Origin: Ktedonobacter sp.
GTDB lineage: Bacteria; Chloroflexota; Ktedonobacteria; Ktedonobacterales; Ktedonobacteraceae
Direction: 5' to 3'
Assembly: GCA_003450555.1 (NCBI GenBank)
Contig: DMFQ01000434.1
Coordinates: 1-14,798 of the forward strand
DNA: 14,798 nt
The number at the start of each line of letters is the position of its first letter. Position 1 is the first letter of the stretch. The notes under the pieces were generated by a model. It was not told where the DNA came from, made no database searches, and saw nothing but the letters and a program-made list of their open reading frames with translations. The position numbers were made by a program, and so were the translations under genes. Below, piece by piece: positions 8,064 through 14,798 of this stretch.

Positions 8064-8999
8064 TGATGTGATCAATCTCGTCATTACCCAATCCCTTGTC
8101 GTCTCTGCTTTTATTCCTATTGCCGCCTGAACTAATGGCCCATTCATGATTCGTGGCACCATGAATCCAGTAAGAGGTCCATGTGCAAATACTCTTGCTG
8201 TGATCTCCTCAAACTCAAACAACTCCGGCGCACATAATGCCACAACCGTTAGGGTATCATGAATATAAGGCAAATCAGACTGCCAACGATGGTGGTGCCT
8301 CTTCCACACCCCCAGCAATTGGCTCAGAAATTGTGTTTCAGGAGAATATTCAGAGCGTAATCTCTGAAGATCACAGCCTCGTAGTTGACACCGAGTTGTA
8401 ATGTTCCATCCTAGCAACTTCACAGGAATTCCAGCTCCCAGAACAATTTGTGCTGCCTTTGCATCGCTCCGCACATTCCACTCAGGGTAAGGTAAACCAC
8501 TCGTTCCACCTACCATGATAATTTCGCTTATCGCCATGAATAAATCTGGCTGAATCATCAGGGCTGTTGCAACATTCGTGAGTGGCCCCAGGCAAAGTAT
8601 CGTGAGATCACCGCGCTGAGCTAGCGCAGTCTCTACAATCAATTCTGGGCCAGAAAGCGTACTGATAGCAGGCGTAACGGCTCTACTGTCAATTACGGCT
8701 GCCTGGGGTACGCCAGAGGGCCGATGACGAGGTTGTAATGGCGTTCGTACTCCAGCTGCAATAGGGACATCTTCACGATCATAGGAGTGGAGCAGGTGTT
8801 GTGCCAGCCGTGCTCGTCGTTGGGTATCACCGAAAACGGTGGTAATTCCCCGTAAATCAATTTCTGGTGACCTCAAAATGAGAGCAAGTGCAAGCGCGTC
8901 ATCGATATCGTCACCAATATCAGTATCAACAAGTACGCTATGTTTTGGTAGAATGGATTGGCTTCCTTCTGGACCGTGTTGATAAGGCGATTGGCGCAT
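8043..8999 (-). CDS. inosine/uridine-preferring nucleoside hydrolase family protein
   Basis: This enzyme family cuts the N-glycosidic bond of nucleosides to give a base and ribose in purine/pyrimidine salvage, using a calcium ion held by aspartates. From the ATG at 8999 the protein has 318 residues. It carries the hallmark DTDIGDDIDDALAL (residues 25-38), LGPLTNVA (137-144), the VGG turn near 163-165, EWNVRSDAKAA (Asn175, Asp179) and a late IHD (His247, Asp248), all in family order. The longest frame would begin at a TTG at 9059, but AAAAGAGG at 9018-9011 lies upstream of the ATG at 8999, and the extra 20 residues look unlike protein family sequence, so 8999 is preferred. Base preference cannot be told. 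The gene is divergent from the aminotransferase and overlaps the cysteine desulfurase tail to tail. Confidence 0.9.
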   Translation of the reverse strand: MRQSPYQHGPEGSQSILPKHSVLVDTDIGDDIDDALALALILRSPEIDLRGITTVFGDTQRRARLAQHLLHSYDREDVPIAAGVRTPLQPRHRPSGVPQAAVIDSRAVTPAISTLSGPELIVETALAQRGDLTILCLGPLTNVATALMIQPDLFMAISEIIMVGGTSGLPYPEWNVRSDAKAAQIVLGAGIPVKLLGWNITTRCQLRGCDLQRLRSEYSPETQFLSQLLGVWKRHHHRWQSDLPYIHDTLTVVALCAPELFEFEEITARVFAHGPLTGFMVPRIMNGPLVQAAIGIKAETTRDWVMTRLITSSRMQTS

Positions 9000-9093
9000 T
9001 GTCAACACGTCCTCTTTTATGTTACATTGGTTACGTGAGTGGTTAGCAAAGAGAGGCAAGACCAGCGCCTACTATACCACTCGATAAACAGAC

Positions 9094-9140
9094 TACCATA
9101 GCGGGTAGGAATAGGCAACAACGAGCGTTGCTCTATGGTA
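9094..9140. repeat. nested inverted repeat in the divergent promoter region
   Basis: TACCATAG (9094-9101) is exactly complementary to CTATGGTA (9133-9140). Inside it, GCAAC (9115-9119) pairs with GTTGC (9127-9131), or alternatively CAACG with CGTTG (9119-9130). The element lies between the divergent nucleoside hydrolase and aminotransferase genes, ending 40 bases before the aminotransferase start. It could be an operator or a structured leader; no known riboswitch class is recognised. Confidence 0.4.
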
Positions 9141-9180
9141 TCTCCTGCCTCTATGTTGAAAAGAAGGGGAAAGTGCTTTT

Positions 9181-10368
9181 ATGGATACGCTCAAGCGGGA
9201 AGTGTTGTCACAGCGCGTGCGTCAGGTAAAGCCCTCTGGAATACGCAAATTTTTTGATATTATTAACACCATGCCAGATGTTATTTCGCTCGGTGTGGGA
9301 GAACCAGATTTTGTTACCCCAGTGCATATCCGCCAGGCCGGTATCCGCTCGATTGAGTTAGGTCATACTCGTTATACCTCGAATTTTGGCATGATTGAAT
9401 TGCGCGAGGAACTGGCAGCTATGCTCCATCGTCGCTATGGCTTGACCTATGATCCTACGTCAGAACTTCTGGTAACTGTCGGTGTCAGCGAGGGTGTAGA
9501 CCTTGCCATGCGAACTATCATTGACCCGGGCGATGAAGTGATTTCACCTGATCCAGGCTATGTTGCATACGAAGCTGATATTATCTTTGCTGGTGGTGTC
9601 CCTGTCCCTGTCCCAACCTATGCCCAGTACGAATTTGGTGTGCGAGCCTCCGAGATTGCAGCTGCAATCACGCCACGTACAAAAATGATTTTGCTCGGCA
9701 ATCCCAATAACCCCACTGGCGCTGTCATTCCTCAGGTTGAACTGGAAGGTATTGCCAAACTCGCTATAGAACATGACTTAATTGTTGCCATTGACGAAGT
9801 ATATAGTCGTCTTGTTTACGATCAAGAGCATAGAAGTATTGCTTCCCTACCTGGCATGCGTGAACGTACTATCCTGTTGGATGGCTTCTCAAAGGCGTAT
9901 GCTATGACGGGTTGGCGCATCGGTTATGTTGCGGCACCAGCTCATATTCTAGAAGCAATGCTCAAGATTCACCAGTATACCATCATGTGTGCTGGTACCG
10001 CTCCCCAGGAAGCCGCAATACAGGCGCTGCGGCATGGTGAGAATGATGTGCGGAGGATGTATGAAGATTATTCTCGCCGCCGCCGCATGTTTGTCGATGG
10101 CCTGAATCGTATCGGCCTGAACTGCTGTGAACCACGAGGAGCCTTCTATGCTTTTCCTTACGTTGGAGCTTCAGGTATGACGGATGAGGATTTCGCTGAG
10201 AAGTTACTCTTTGAAGAGCATGTCGCCGTTGTTCCCGGCAGTGCATTTGGCTTAGCTGGTAAAGACTATGTGCGCTGTGCCTATTGTACCGCTTATGATC
10301 AGCTTGAAGAGGCGCTGGTGCGTATCGACCGCTTCCTGAAGAAATACTCAACGGGTAGCAGCACATAA
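9181..10368 (+). CDS. PLP-dependent class I/II aminotransferase (AspC/PatA-like)
   Basis: This 395-residue fold-type I enzyme transfers an amino group between an amino acid and a 2-oxo acid in the cytoplasm. Visible landmarks are ISLGVGEPDF (35-44), HTRYTSNFG (62-70), the PLP-binding GNPNNPTG (173-180, Asn177), IDEVYS (204-209, Asp205, Tyr208), the Schiff-base lysine Lys238 in DGFSKAYAMTGWRIGY, and the C-terminal carboxylate-binding Arg365 in YVRCAY. Length and motifs fit the subgroup annotated as aspartate aminotransferase or N-acetyl-diaminopimelate aminotransferase (patA, Bacillus sense); the substrate cannot be fixed from sequence. AAGGGGA (9164-9170) lies 10 bases before the ATG. It is not a class III putrescine aminotransferase, so it does not directly complete a putrescine pathway with the PatD-like gene. 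A strong hairpin follows its stop. Confidence 0.92.
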   Translation: MDTLKREVLSQRVRQVKPSGIRKFFDIINTMPDVISLGVGEPDFVTPVHIRQAGIRSIELGHTRYTSNFGMIELREELAAMLHRRYGLTYDPTSELLVTVGVSEGVDLAMRTIIDPGDEVISPDPGYVAYEADIIFAGGVPVPVPTYAQYEFGVRASEIAAAITPRTKMILLGNPNNPTGAVIPQVELEGIAKLAIEHDLIVAIDEVYSRLVYDQEHRSIASLPGMRERTILLDGFSKAYAMTGWRIGYVAAPAHILEAMLKIHQYTIMCAGTAPQEAAIQALRHGENDVRRMYEDYSRRRRMFVDGLNRIGLNCCEPRGAFYAFPYVGASGMTDEDFAEKLLFEEHVAVVPGSAFGLAGKDYVRCAYCTAYDQLEEALVRIDRFLKKYSTGSST

Positions 10369-10393
10369 TTCTCTAATCTCTTCCAAATCATTG

Positions 10394-10445
10394 AAAAAAG
10401 GCATATGAACTTGTATACTCGTTTACAAGTTCATATGCCTTTTTT
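10394..10445. terminator. intrinsic terminator, perfect 22-bp stem
   Basis: Bases 10394-10415 pair perfectly with 10424-10445 around an 8-base loop, 25 bases after the aminotransferase stop. The stem begins with six A and ends with six T, so it reads as a stem plus U-run on the plus strand and equally on the minus strand. This is a convincing terminator for the aminotransferase transcript. Confidence 0.85.
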
Positions 10446-10486
10446 CGGCAATTCCTATCTCTTTAGCTTCATTTCGCTTCATAGGG

Positions 10487-10496
10487 AAGGAGGTGA
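10487..10496 (+). promoter_or_regulatory. consensus Shine-Dalgarno site with no obvious gene
   Basis: AAGGAGGTGA is a 10-base perfect complement to the usual 3' end of bacterial 16S rRNA, stronger than the site of any gene in the window. The next real gene begins 138 bases later and has its own AAGGAG just before 10634. Candidate starts at the right distance are TTG at 10505 and GTG at 10507. Confidence 0.55.
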
Positions 10497-10504
10497 CTTT
10501 TCAT

Positions 10505-10567
10505 TTGTGCGAGGCTTATCGTTCTCCGTTTATCCTTACTATGCCTCACAAAATGAATAATTTGTAA
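10505..10567 (+). CDS. possible 20-residue leader peptide upstream of the permease
   Basis: A TTG codon 8 bases after the consensus Shine-Dalgarno site opens a 20-codon frame ending in TAA at 10567. An alternative GTG start at 10507 gives 17 codons ending at 10560. Neither peptide resembles a known leader nor shows a run of one amino acid. A hairpin may form within it: TGTG(CG)AGGC at 10506-10515, with a 2-base bulge, pairs with GCCTCACA at 10543-10550. The main support is the ribosome site. It could instead be the remnant of a lost gene. Confidence 0.25.
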   Translation: MCEAYRSPFILTMPHKMNNL

Positions 10568-10633
10568 CTGCCCTTTGGTCAATACCGATTTATCGTTCAT
10601 GCCTATTCAGGTTAGATTGAAAGGAGCACATCT

Positions 10634-12154
10634 ATGTCGCTCGCTGATAATCCGCAAAACACTTCTGAGGATCAGACCCTACAAAATTTTGGCTATCGTC
10701 AGGAATATAAGCGCGAACTAAAGCGCTTTGCCTCTTTCGCTGTCGGTTTTTCATTCATCTCCATCACCACAGGCATTTTTACCACATATGGGGCAGTTTT
10801 AAACTGGGGTGGACCGTTAGGAATCTGGACATGGCCTATTGTCATCATTGGCCAGGTATTCGTGGCATTGATCTTCGCCTCTCTGGCATCGCGTATGCCG
10901 CTGGCGGGCTATTCCTATCAATGGATGTCGCGCTTAGCGAATCCTAAAATAGGTTGGCTTGTTGGGTGGGTCTCCTTCACCTTCTTGATCGTCGATGTTG
11001 TCGCTGTTGATTATGCCGTGGCCGCGACGGTATTGCCTAGTCTTTTCAACTATACAGAGTCTAGCCTTAATGCCTGGCTTGCTACAGGCATAGTCATTGT
11101 TATCCAAATGGTGCTCATCATTTTTTCTACTTTTTGGTCAACCCGCATTAATAATACCGCCGTTGGGACAGAAATAGTCGGCATTGTCGGACTGACTCTC
11201 CTGCTGATAATTGTAGGAGCCATCCGTTCGTTGTTACACGCAGATCACCTCTTTAGCACAGGTATTGTGTCTCCAACGGGCTATTTTAACCCTGGAACAC
11301 TTACTTCTACCGGTCCCTTCATGCTCTCCTTCTTACTTGGCGCTTTTACGATTGTTGGTTTCGAAGCCGCGGCCAACCTCGCTGAGGAGACTGAGGAAGC
11401 TCATAAAGTTGTTCCATTTGCTATGTGGTCTTCTGTTATACTAAGTGGAGTTGTAGGATTTGCCTTCCTCGTTGCACTCAATTTGGCCTCTGGAGATATC
11501 AAAGCTCTTTCTGCTTCATCCACACCTGTGGCTGATATCGTGACGCAGACACTTGGTACCATCGTTGGCGATGTCTTCCTGGTGTTGGTCACGTTCTCAA
11601 TCTTTGCCTGCGGTCTAGTCATTTTCATTACGACTACTCGTATTGTTTGGGCGATGTCACGAGATCAGCGTTTCCCAGGTCATCAGTTGTTCAGTAGGGT
11701 AAATGCACGTACAGGCACGCCACTGGCCGCGACGGTGTTTTCGGGCCTACTCATTGAGGTGGTACTGGCAGTTTTTGCTGGCTTAGGTATCTTCGCTAAT
11801 CAGACAAGTCCTCTCAATTATCTGTTTAGCGCAGCGACTCTATTGCCCGCTATTATCTACCTGGCGACTGTTATACTGTACGCCGGTGCACGTCGCAAAC
11901 TTCCTCCATCGCAGGGTTTCAGCCTTGGTGTATTTGAGGTGCCGATTATCATATTGGCGATCGTGTGGTTGCTCTTCGAGCTAGCCATCTTCCGTGATAC
12001 ATCTTTTGCCGCACCCTGGCTGTATTCTCTCATCATGGTGGGCGTCGGCCTGATTTACTTCGTGTGGTTACTTGTGACGCATCCCGCTGTGTTGAGTACA
12101 CCTCCACGAGGTGGAGAGGAACAGGAACCTGGCACAATTGCCACTCGTGGCTAA
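10634..12154 (+). CDS. APC-superfamily amino acid permease (amino acid/choline transporter type)
   Basis: This 506-residue integral membrane protein probably imports an amino acid or related amine by secondary transport. After a hydrophilic N terminus comes FGYRQEYKRELKRFASFAVGF, close to the GYxQELKR...F signature of the amino acid/choline transporter branch (GABA permease UGA4, choline permease HNM1). About 12 hydrophobic segments follow. The first carries ITTGIFTTYG, an unwound-helix substrate site typical of APC carriers, and the segment near residue 240 has the conserved GFEAAANLAEETEEA loop, followed later by TTTRIVWAMSRDQ. AAAGGAG lies 9 bases before the ATG. The branch suggests GABA, choline or an amino acid as cargo, but this is inference. 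It has its own leader after a terminator, so it is not in the aminotransferase transcript. A 13-bp hairpin follows the stop. Confidence 0.9.
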   Translation: MSLADNPQNTSEDQTLQNFGYRQEYKRELKRFASFAVGFSFISITTGIFTTYGAVLNWGGPLGIWTWPIVIIGQVFVALIFASLASRMPLAGYSYQWMSRLANPKIGWLVGWVSFTFLIVDVVAVDYAVAATVLPSLFNYTESSLNAWLATGIVIVIQMVLIIFSTFWSTRINNTAVGTEIVGIVGLTLLLIIVGAIRSLLHADHLFSTGIVSPTGYFNPGTLTSTGPFMLSFLLGAFTIVGFEAAANLAEETEEAHKVVPFAMWSSVILSGVVGFAFLVALNLASGDIKALSASSTPVADIVTQTLGTIVGDVFLVLVTFSIFACGLVIFITTTRIVWAMSRDQRFPGHQLFSRVNARTGTPLAATVFSGLLIEVVLAVFAGLGIFANQTSPLNYLFSAATLLPAIIYLATVILYAGARRKLPPSQGFSLGVFEVPIIILAIVWLLFELAIFRDTSFAAPWLYSLIMVGVGLIYFVWLLVTHPAVLSTPPRGGEEQEPGTIATRG

Positions 12155-12210
12155 ACGTTCATCCTTACTCACATTTTCTATGGAACAAACCAGAGCTGGC
12201 CATCTTTGAG

Positions 12211-12249
12211 AGCATACCCCACAACCTACAGCAGTCTGTGGGGTATGCT
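12211..12249. terminator. 13-bp perfect hairpin after the permease
   Basis: Bases 12211-12223 pair perfectly with 12237-12249 around a 13-base loop, 57 bases after the permease stop. The stem is G+C-rich near the loop. The following bases have no clean T-run, so it may be a factor-independent terminator of poor quality or an end-stabilising hairpin. The rest of the 12155-12407 spacer shows no gene. Confidence 0.55.
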
Positions 12250-12407
12250 TACAACTCTCATCTTAACCAGCAACCTATATCCAACTCGTCCGTATAAAAA
12301 TGGTACGCTTGGCATATTACCTGCTCTCCACATATGCAAAGTTGGATGCCTGGATACGGAAGGCCATTAACTTATGAGCAGTCATAGTGTATCAGAGGTG
12401 AATGACA

Positions 12408-13364
12408 ATGGTAAAGAGGTACTGGCTCCTCGCACTGATACTCATTCTTGTGCTTGCCGCTGCACTCTTGACGGTTACAAACCTTTTTCATCAACCTGTA
12501 GCTGTAACAACTACAACACACCATGGTTGTAATGGACAGCAAACCAGTTCCGTTACAAATGCATCTCCCACGACCGATACATGTCAGCCGCGGCTCCTCG
12601 TCTTTTCGAAAACAGCCGGATTTCGCCATGCCTCCATTGTAGATGGCAAAATAGCGCTCGTTAAACTGGCTGCTGCACATAATTTTGCTATCGATTTTAC
12701 GGAAGATGCGACGGTCTTCACCGATGTAAATCTAGCGCGCTACAACGCCGTTGTCTTTCTGTTAACTACCGGTGAAATCTTTGATGACAACCAGCAAGCA
12801 GCGTTTGAACGCTATATTCGTGCTGGCGGTGGCTACGTTGGTATTCACTCGGCCAGCGATACCGAGTACGACTGGTCCTGGTACGGTGGTCTTGTCGGTT
12901 CGTTCTTGAACCGCGTTAATAAACACTCAAAAGTTATGCAAGCAACCATTCATGTGGTTGATAGAACCCATCCTTCTACCAACATGCTCCCACCTCTCTG
13001 GATACGTACTGACGAGTGGTATAACTTTGCTACAAATCCTCGTGGTAAGGTTCATGTGCTGTTGACCGTAGACGAAAGTACCTACAAAGGAGGCACAATG
13101 GGCGTTGATCACCCCATTGCCTGGTATCACGAGTATGATGGTGGACGAGCCTGGTATACTTCCCTGGGTCATACTTCAGAGAGTTATTACGAACCTCTCT
13201 TTCTAGCCCATCTTTGGGGTGGTATCACCTATGCAGTCGGAACCGGGAAAAAAGTGGTAAGAAAAACTCTTGAGCTTGAGGTGAAGACACATGTATCTTT
13301 ACCCCTGGCATGTTTTCAGGCAGTCTTACGGGATGGTGTGCTAATTCGGCTAAACCACGCTTGA
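12408..13364 (+). CDS. membrane-anchored or secreted ThuA-domain protein
   Basis: The 318-residue product starts with basic residues and one hydrophobic segment (about 6-27), then a Thr/Ser-rich linker (about 30-60) with Cys41 and Cys59, so the main domain is probably outside the cell. Residues 61-280 match the ThuA family (glutamine-amidotransferase-like fold, linked to trehalose or other sugar use): LLVFSKTAGFRHASI, the elbow RAGGGYVGIHSAS (138-150), TDEWYNF (201-207) and HPIAWYHEYDGGRAWYTSLG (235-254). The family's exact reaction is not settled. The last 38 or so residues (281-318) have no counterpart that I recognise. I prefer the ATG at 12408 over 12402 because AGAGGTGA (12394-12401) touches the first but is 6 bases from the second. 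The stop codon overlaps a promoter-like TTGACA. Confidence 0.85.
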   Translation: MVKRYWLLALILILVLAAALLTVTNLFHQPVAVTTTTHHGCNGQQTSSVTNASPTTDTCQPRLLVFSKTAGFRHASIVDGKIALVKLAAAHNFAIDFTEDATVFTDVNLARYNAVVFLLTTGEIFDDNQQAAFERYIRAGGGYVGIHSASDTEYDWSWYGGLVGSFLNRVNKHSKVMQATIHVVDRTHPSTNMLPPLWIRTDEWYNFATNPRGKVHVLLTVDESTYKGGTMGVDHPIAWYHEYDGGRAWYTSLGHTSESYYEPLFLAHLWGGITYAVGTGKKVVRKTLELEVKTHVSLPLACFQAVLRDGVLIRLNHA

Positions 13365-13389
13365 CATTCTTTACATAATGTTGTAAATA
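13361..13389 (+). promoter_or_regulatory. consensus-like promoter overlapping a dyad
   Basis: TTGACA (13361-13366), a 17-base spacer and TAAATA (13384-13389) form a near-consensus promoter that starts inside the ThuA stop codon. The dyad TTTACA-N6-TGTAAA (13370-13387) fills the spacer and enters the -10, where a repressor would be well placed. The next gene starts 206 bases downstream and has its own better-placed promoter, so the target is unclear. Confidence 0.5.
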
Positions 13390-13521
13390 TGTACTTTGAA
13401 ACGATAGCTAATGAACGCGCAAGCGCCGAATGTTGCCAATAATACATTCACCATAGCGCCACACATCCTATGTCACGCGCTCGATCTCGTCAACTCATGC
13501 CAATGGAATTACCAGAATCTG

Positions 13522-13549
13522 TTGACCCATTTTCAAAATAACATATAAT
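13522..13549 (+). promoter_or_regulatory. strong promoter for the zinc-finger pRiA4b-type gene
   Basis: TTGACC (13522-13527) and a perfect TATAAT (13544-13549) are separated by 16 bases. Initiation a few bases after the -10 would give a leader of about 40 bases carrying GAGGAG (13582-13587), 7 bases before the ATG at 13595. This is the best promoter match in the window. The rest of the 13365-13594 spacer shows only short G+C-rich inverted fragments. Confidence 0.7.
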
Positions 13550-13594
13550 GGATTAAGCCTGGACAAAGAAACAGGGAATCTGAGGAGAAAAACT

Positions 13595-14680
13595 ATGCAA
13601 GAACAAACGAAAATAAAACCGAGTTATGCAGGTATTTGCAAATTTTGCCGGGGCGAATTTGAGAAGGCTAAAATGTCACAGCATTTGAAAAATTGCAAAG
13701 AGCGCGCGCGCATGGAAGCCGAAACAGCAAAATCATCTAAGGGCAAAAAGTTTGTACAGACAAAACTGTTCCATATTGTGTTGGAAGGAAAATACAATCC
13801 ACAATACTGGATGCATATTGAGATGCCCACCGATGCGCAGCTTATTGAGCTGGATGACTTTATCAGAGCCGTCTGGGTAGAATGCTGCGACCACTTGAGC
13901 GCCTTCCAAATTGGAGAGTTCTACTATGAGTCAGAGCCGCCATCTTTCGATTTCTCCAATATAGAAATCCTCAATCCTGATGAAGCGGCAAGTATGGAGG
14001 TGAATGGCACAACAAGCGAAGAGTCTGAGGACGATGAGGAAGACCTGGAGGACTCCGAGGATGAGGAGGACTATGACAAGTTTGACCTGGAAGAGGAATT
14101 TGAGCCTTTTTTGCTCGAAACGATTCCCGACGATATAGTGGCAAAGTTGCGACCAATTCACTCGAGAGATGATGCCTCTAAGTATCTGCGAGAGGAACTG
14201 AAAGTGAAGATAGCTGCGCCAAAGGATAAAGATCGTGAGTCGATAATGCAATACTTTCAACTTCGTGAGCGGCAAAGAACAGTAAAATTCCTTATTGAGA
14301 TGATCGAGGATCATAGCTTATATGCGGAATTGGGGGAAGTGCTGAGCGTTGGGCAGAAGTTTTCCTATACGTATGACTTCGGTTCCTCCACTAATTTGAA
14401 CTTGAGGATTGTTTCTGAGCGAGATGGGCTGATGAATCCTAAAGATTCAGTAAGGTTGCTTGCTCGCAACCTTGCTCCTGAGTTCAAATGCAGCGTGTGT
14501 GATGCACCAGCTACCCTCATATTCGGCGGGGCGTGGGGTGATGGAAATACGTATTGCAAGAAGCACGCGAAAAAGTTTGAAGGTGAAGGGTTGCTGTTGC
14601 CCATTGTCAATTCACCAAGAGTGGGAGAATGCGGCTATGATGGGCCTGGCAGCAAATATGGGCATGAATTTGACATTTAG
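13595..14680 (+). CDS. pRiA4b ORF-3-family protein with C2HC zinc finger, acidic insert and C-terminal Cys/His motif
   Basis: The 361-residue product is soluble. Residues 15-34 form a C2HC finger: Cys15-x2-Cys18-x11-His30-x3-Cys34. Residues 55-111 and about 250-275 match the two halves of the pRiA4b ORF-3 (IS1096 TnpR-like) domain: LDDFIRAVW...HLSAFQIGEFYY and FSYTYDFGSS. Between them lies a very acidic stretch (142-170, 21 of 29 residues Asp or Glu) and a helical segment. The end holds Cys299-x2-Cys302...Cys321-x2-His324, a likely second zinc site, then NSPRVGECGYDGPGS. The family name comes from plasmid and IS passenger genes, and no function is proven; nucleic acid binding is an inference from the zinc motifs. 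GAGGAG lies 7 bases before the ATG. No transposase or terminal repeats flank it. Family is fairly sure, role unknown. Confidence 0.8.
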   Translation: MQEQTKIKPSYAGICKFCRGEFEKAKMSQHLKNCKERARMEAETAKSSKGKKFVQTKLFHIVLEGKYNPQYWMHIEMPTDAQLIELDDFIRAVWVECCDHLSAFQIGEFYYESEPPSFDFSNIEILNPDEAASMEVNGTTSEESEDDEEDLEDSEDEEDYDKFDLEEEFEPFLLETIPDDIVAKLRPIHSRDDASKYLREELKVKIAAPKDKDRESIMQYFQLRERQRTVKFLIEMIEDHSLYAELGEVLSVGQKFSYTYDFGSSTNLNLRIVSERDGLMNPKDSVRLLARNLAPEFKCSVCDAPATLIFGGAWGDGNTYCKKHAKKFEGEGLLLPIVNSPRVGECGYDGPGSKYGHEFDI

Positions 14681-14798
14681 AACGTTTCTTCACAAGAAGT
14701 GAAGGTCTCTAGACTTTCGGTACGCCCCATTAACTGGTAAAAAAGTCAGAAAGGCTTGAAAAAACCATGCATCCATTTGCGCTGACATGGACAGGGTG

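Noticed and set aside
9000..9059. TTG start extending the nucleoside hydrolase by 20 residues
   Set aside because: AAAAGAGG within the extension precedes the ATG at 8999, and the hallmark DTD motif is already 24 residues from that ATG.
172..12154. A putrescine/GABA utilisation cluster made of the PatD-like dehydrogenase, the aminotransferase and the APC permease
   Set aside because: The genes are up to 9 kb apart, separated by terminators and opposite-strand genes, and the aminotransferase is class I/II, not the class III putrescine type. Shared theme only.
13595..14680. An insertion sequence, because the pRiA4b ORF-3 family is linked to IS1096
   Set aside because: No transposase, terminal inverted repeats or target duplication is visible around the gene; the family also occurs widely as stand-alone chromosomal genes.
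14688..14704. Hairpin CTTCAC-N5-GTGAAG as a terminator of the last gene
   Set aside because: The stem is only 6 bp with no T-run; it may be chance.

Overview
The window (14,798 bases, roughly half G+C by eye) looks like chromosomal DNA of a soil-type heterotrophic bacterium. Clear AGGAGG/GAGGA-type ribosome binding sites precede most genes, nearly every gene is a single transcription unit with its own spacer, and many gene ends carry long perfect hairpins. The mix of gene families, including a pRiA4b ORF-3-type protein with zinc-finger ends, reminds me of Chloroflexota, class Ktedonobacteria. That assignment is an impression from gene content; there is no rRNA or marker gene to prove it.

Layout. 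Bases 172-1668 (+) encode a PatD-like gamma-aminobutyraldehyde dehydrogenase. A spacer of about 290 bases with overlapping hairpins leads to a YqeC-type P-loop protein (1959-2723, +). A 947-residue two-module FtsX/MacB-type ABC permease follows (2835-5678, +) without an ATPase beside it. A 23-bp perfect hairpin separates it from a convergent uroporphyrinogen-decarboxylase-superfamily gene (5774-6739, -), which is divergent from a cysteine desulfurase (6912-8063, +). The desulfurase overlaps, tail to tail by 21 bases, a nucleoside hydrolase (8043-8999, -). That gene is divergent from a class I/II aminotransferase (9181-10368, +), which ends in a 22-bp hairpin. Next come an orphan perfect Shine-Dalgarno site with a tiny possible leader ORF, an APC-superfamily amino acid permease (10634-12154, +), a membrane-anchored ThuA-domain protein (12408-13364, +), and a pRiA4b ORF-3-family protein with an N-terminal C2HC finger, a very acidic insert and a C-terminal Cys/His pair (13595-14680, +).

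How the genes work together. No clear operon or multi-gene system is visible. The aldehyde dehydrogenase, the aminotransferase and the amino acid permease would all fit amine/amino acid catabolism, but they are not co-transcribed and the aminotransferase is not of the putrescine (class III) type. YqeC and the cysteine desulfurase both belong to sulfur/selenium/molybdenum-cofactor chemistry in general, but neither sits beside its usual partners. I found no rRNA, tRNA, CRISPR array, transposase or phage gene. The observations most worth a second look are the zinc-finger/acidic-insert pRiA4b protein, the unused consensus ribosome binding site before the permease, and several repeat or dyad elements placed exactly at putative promoters.
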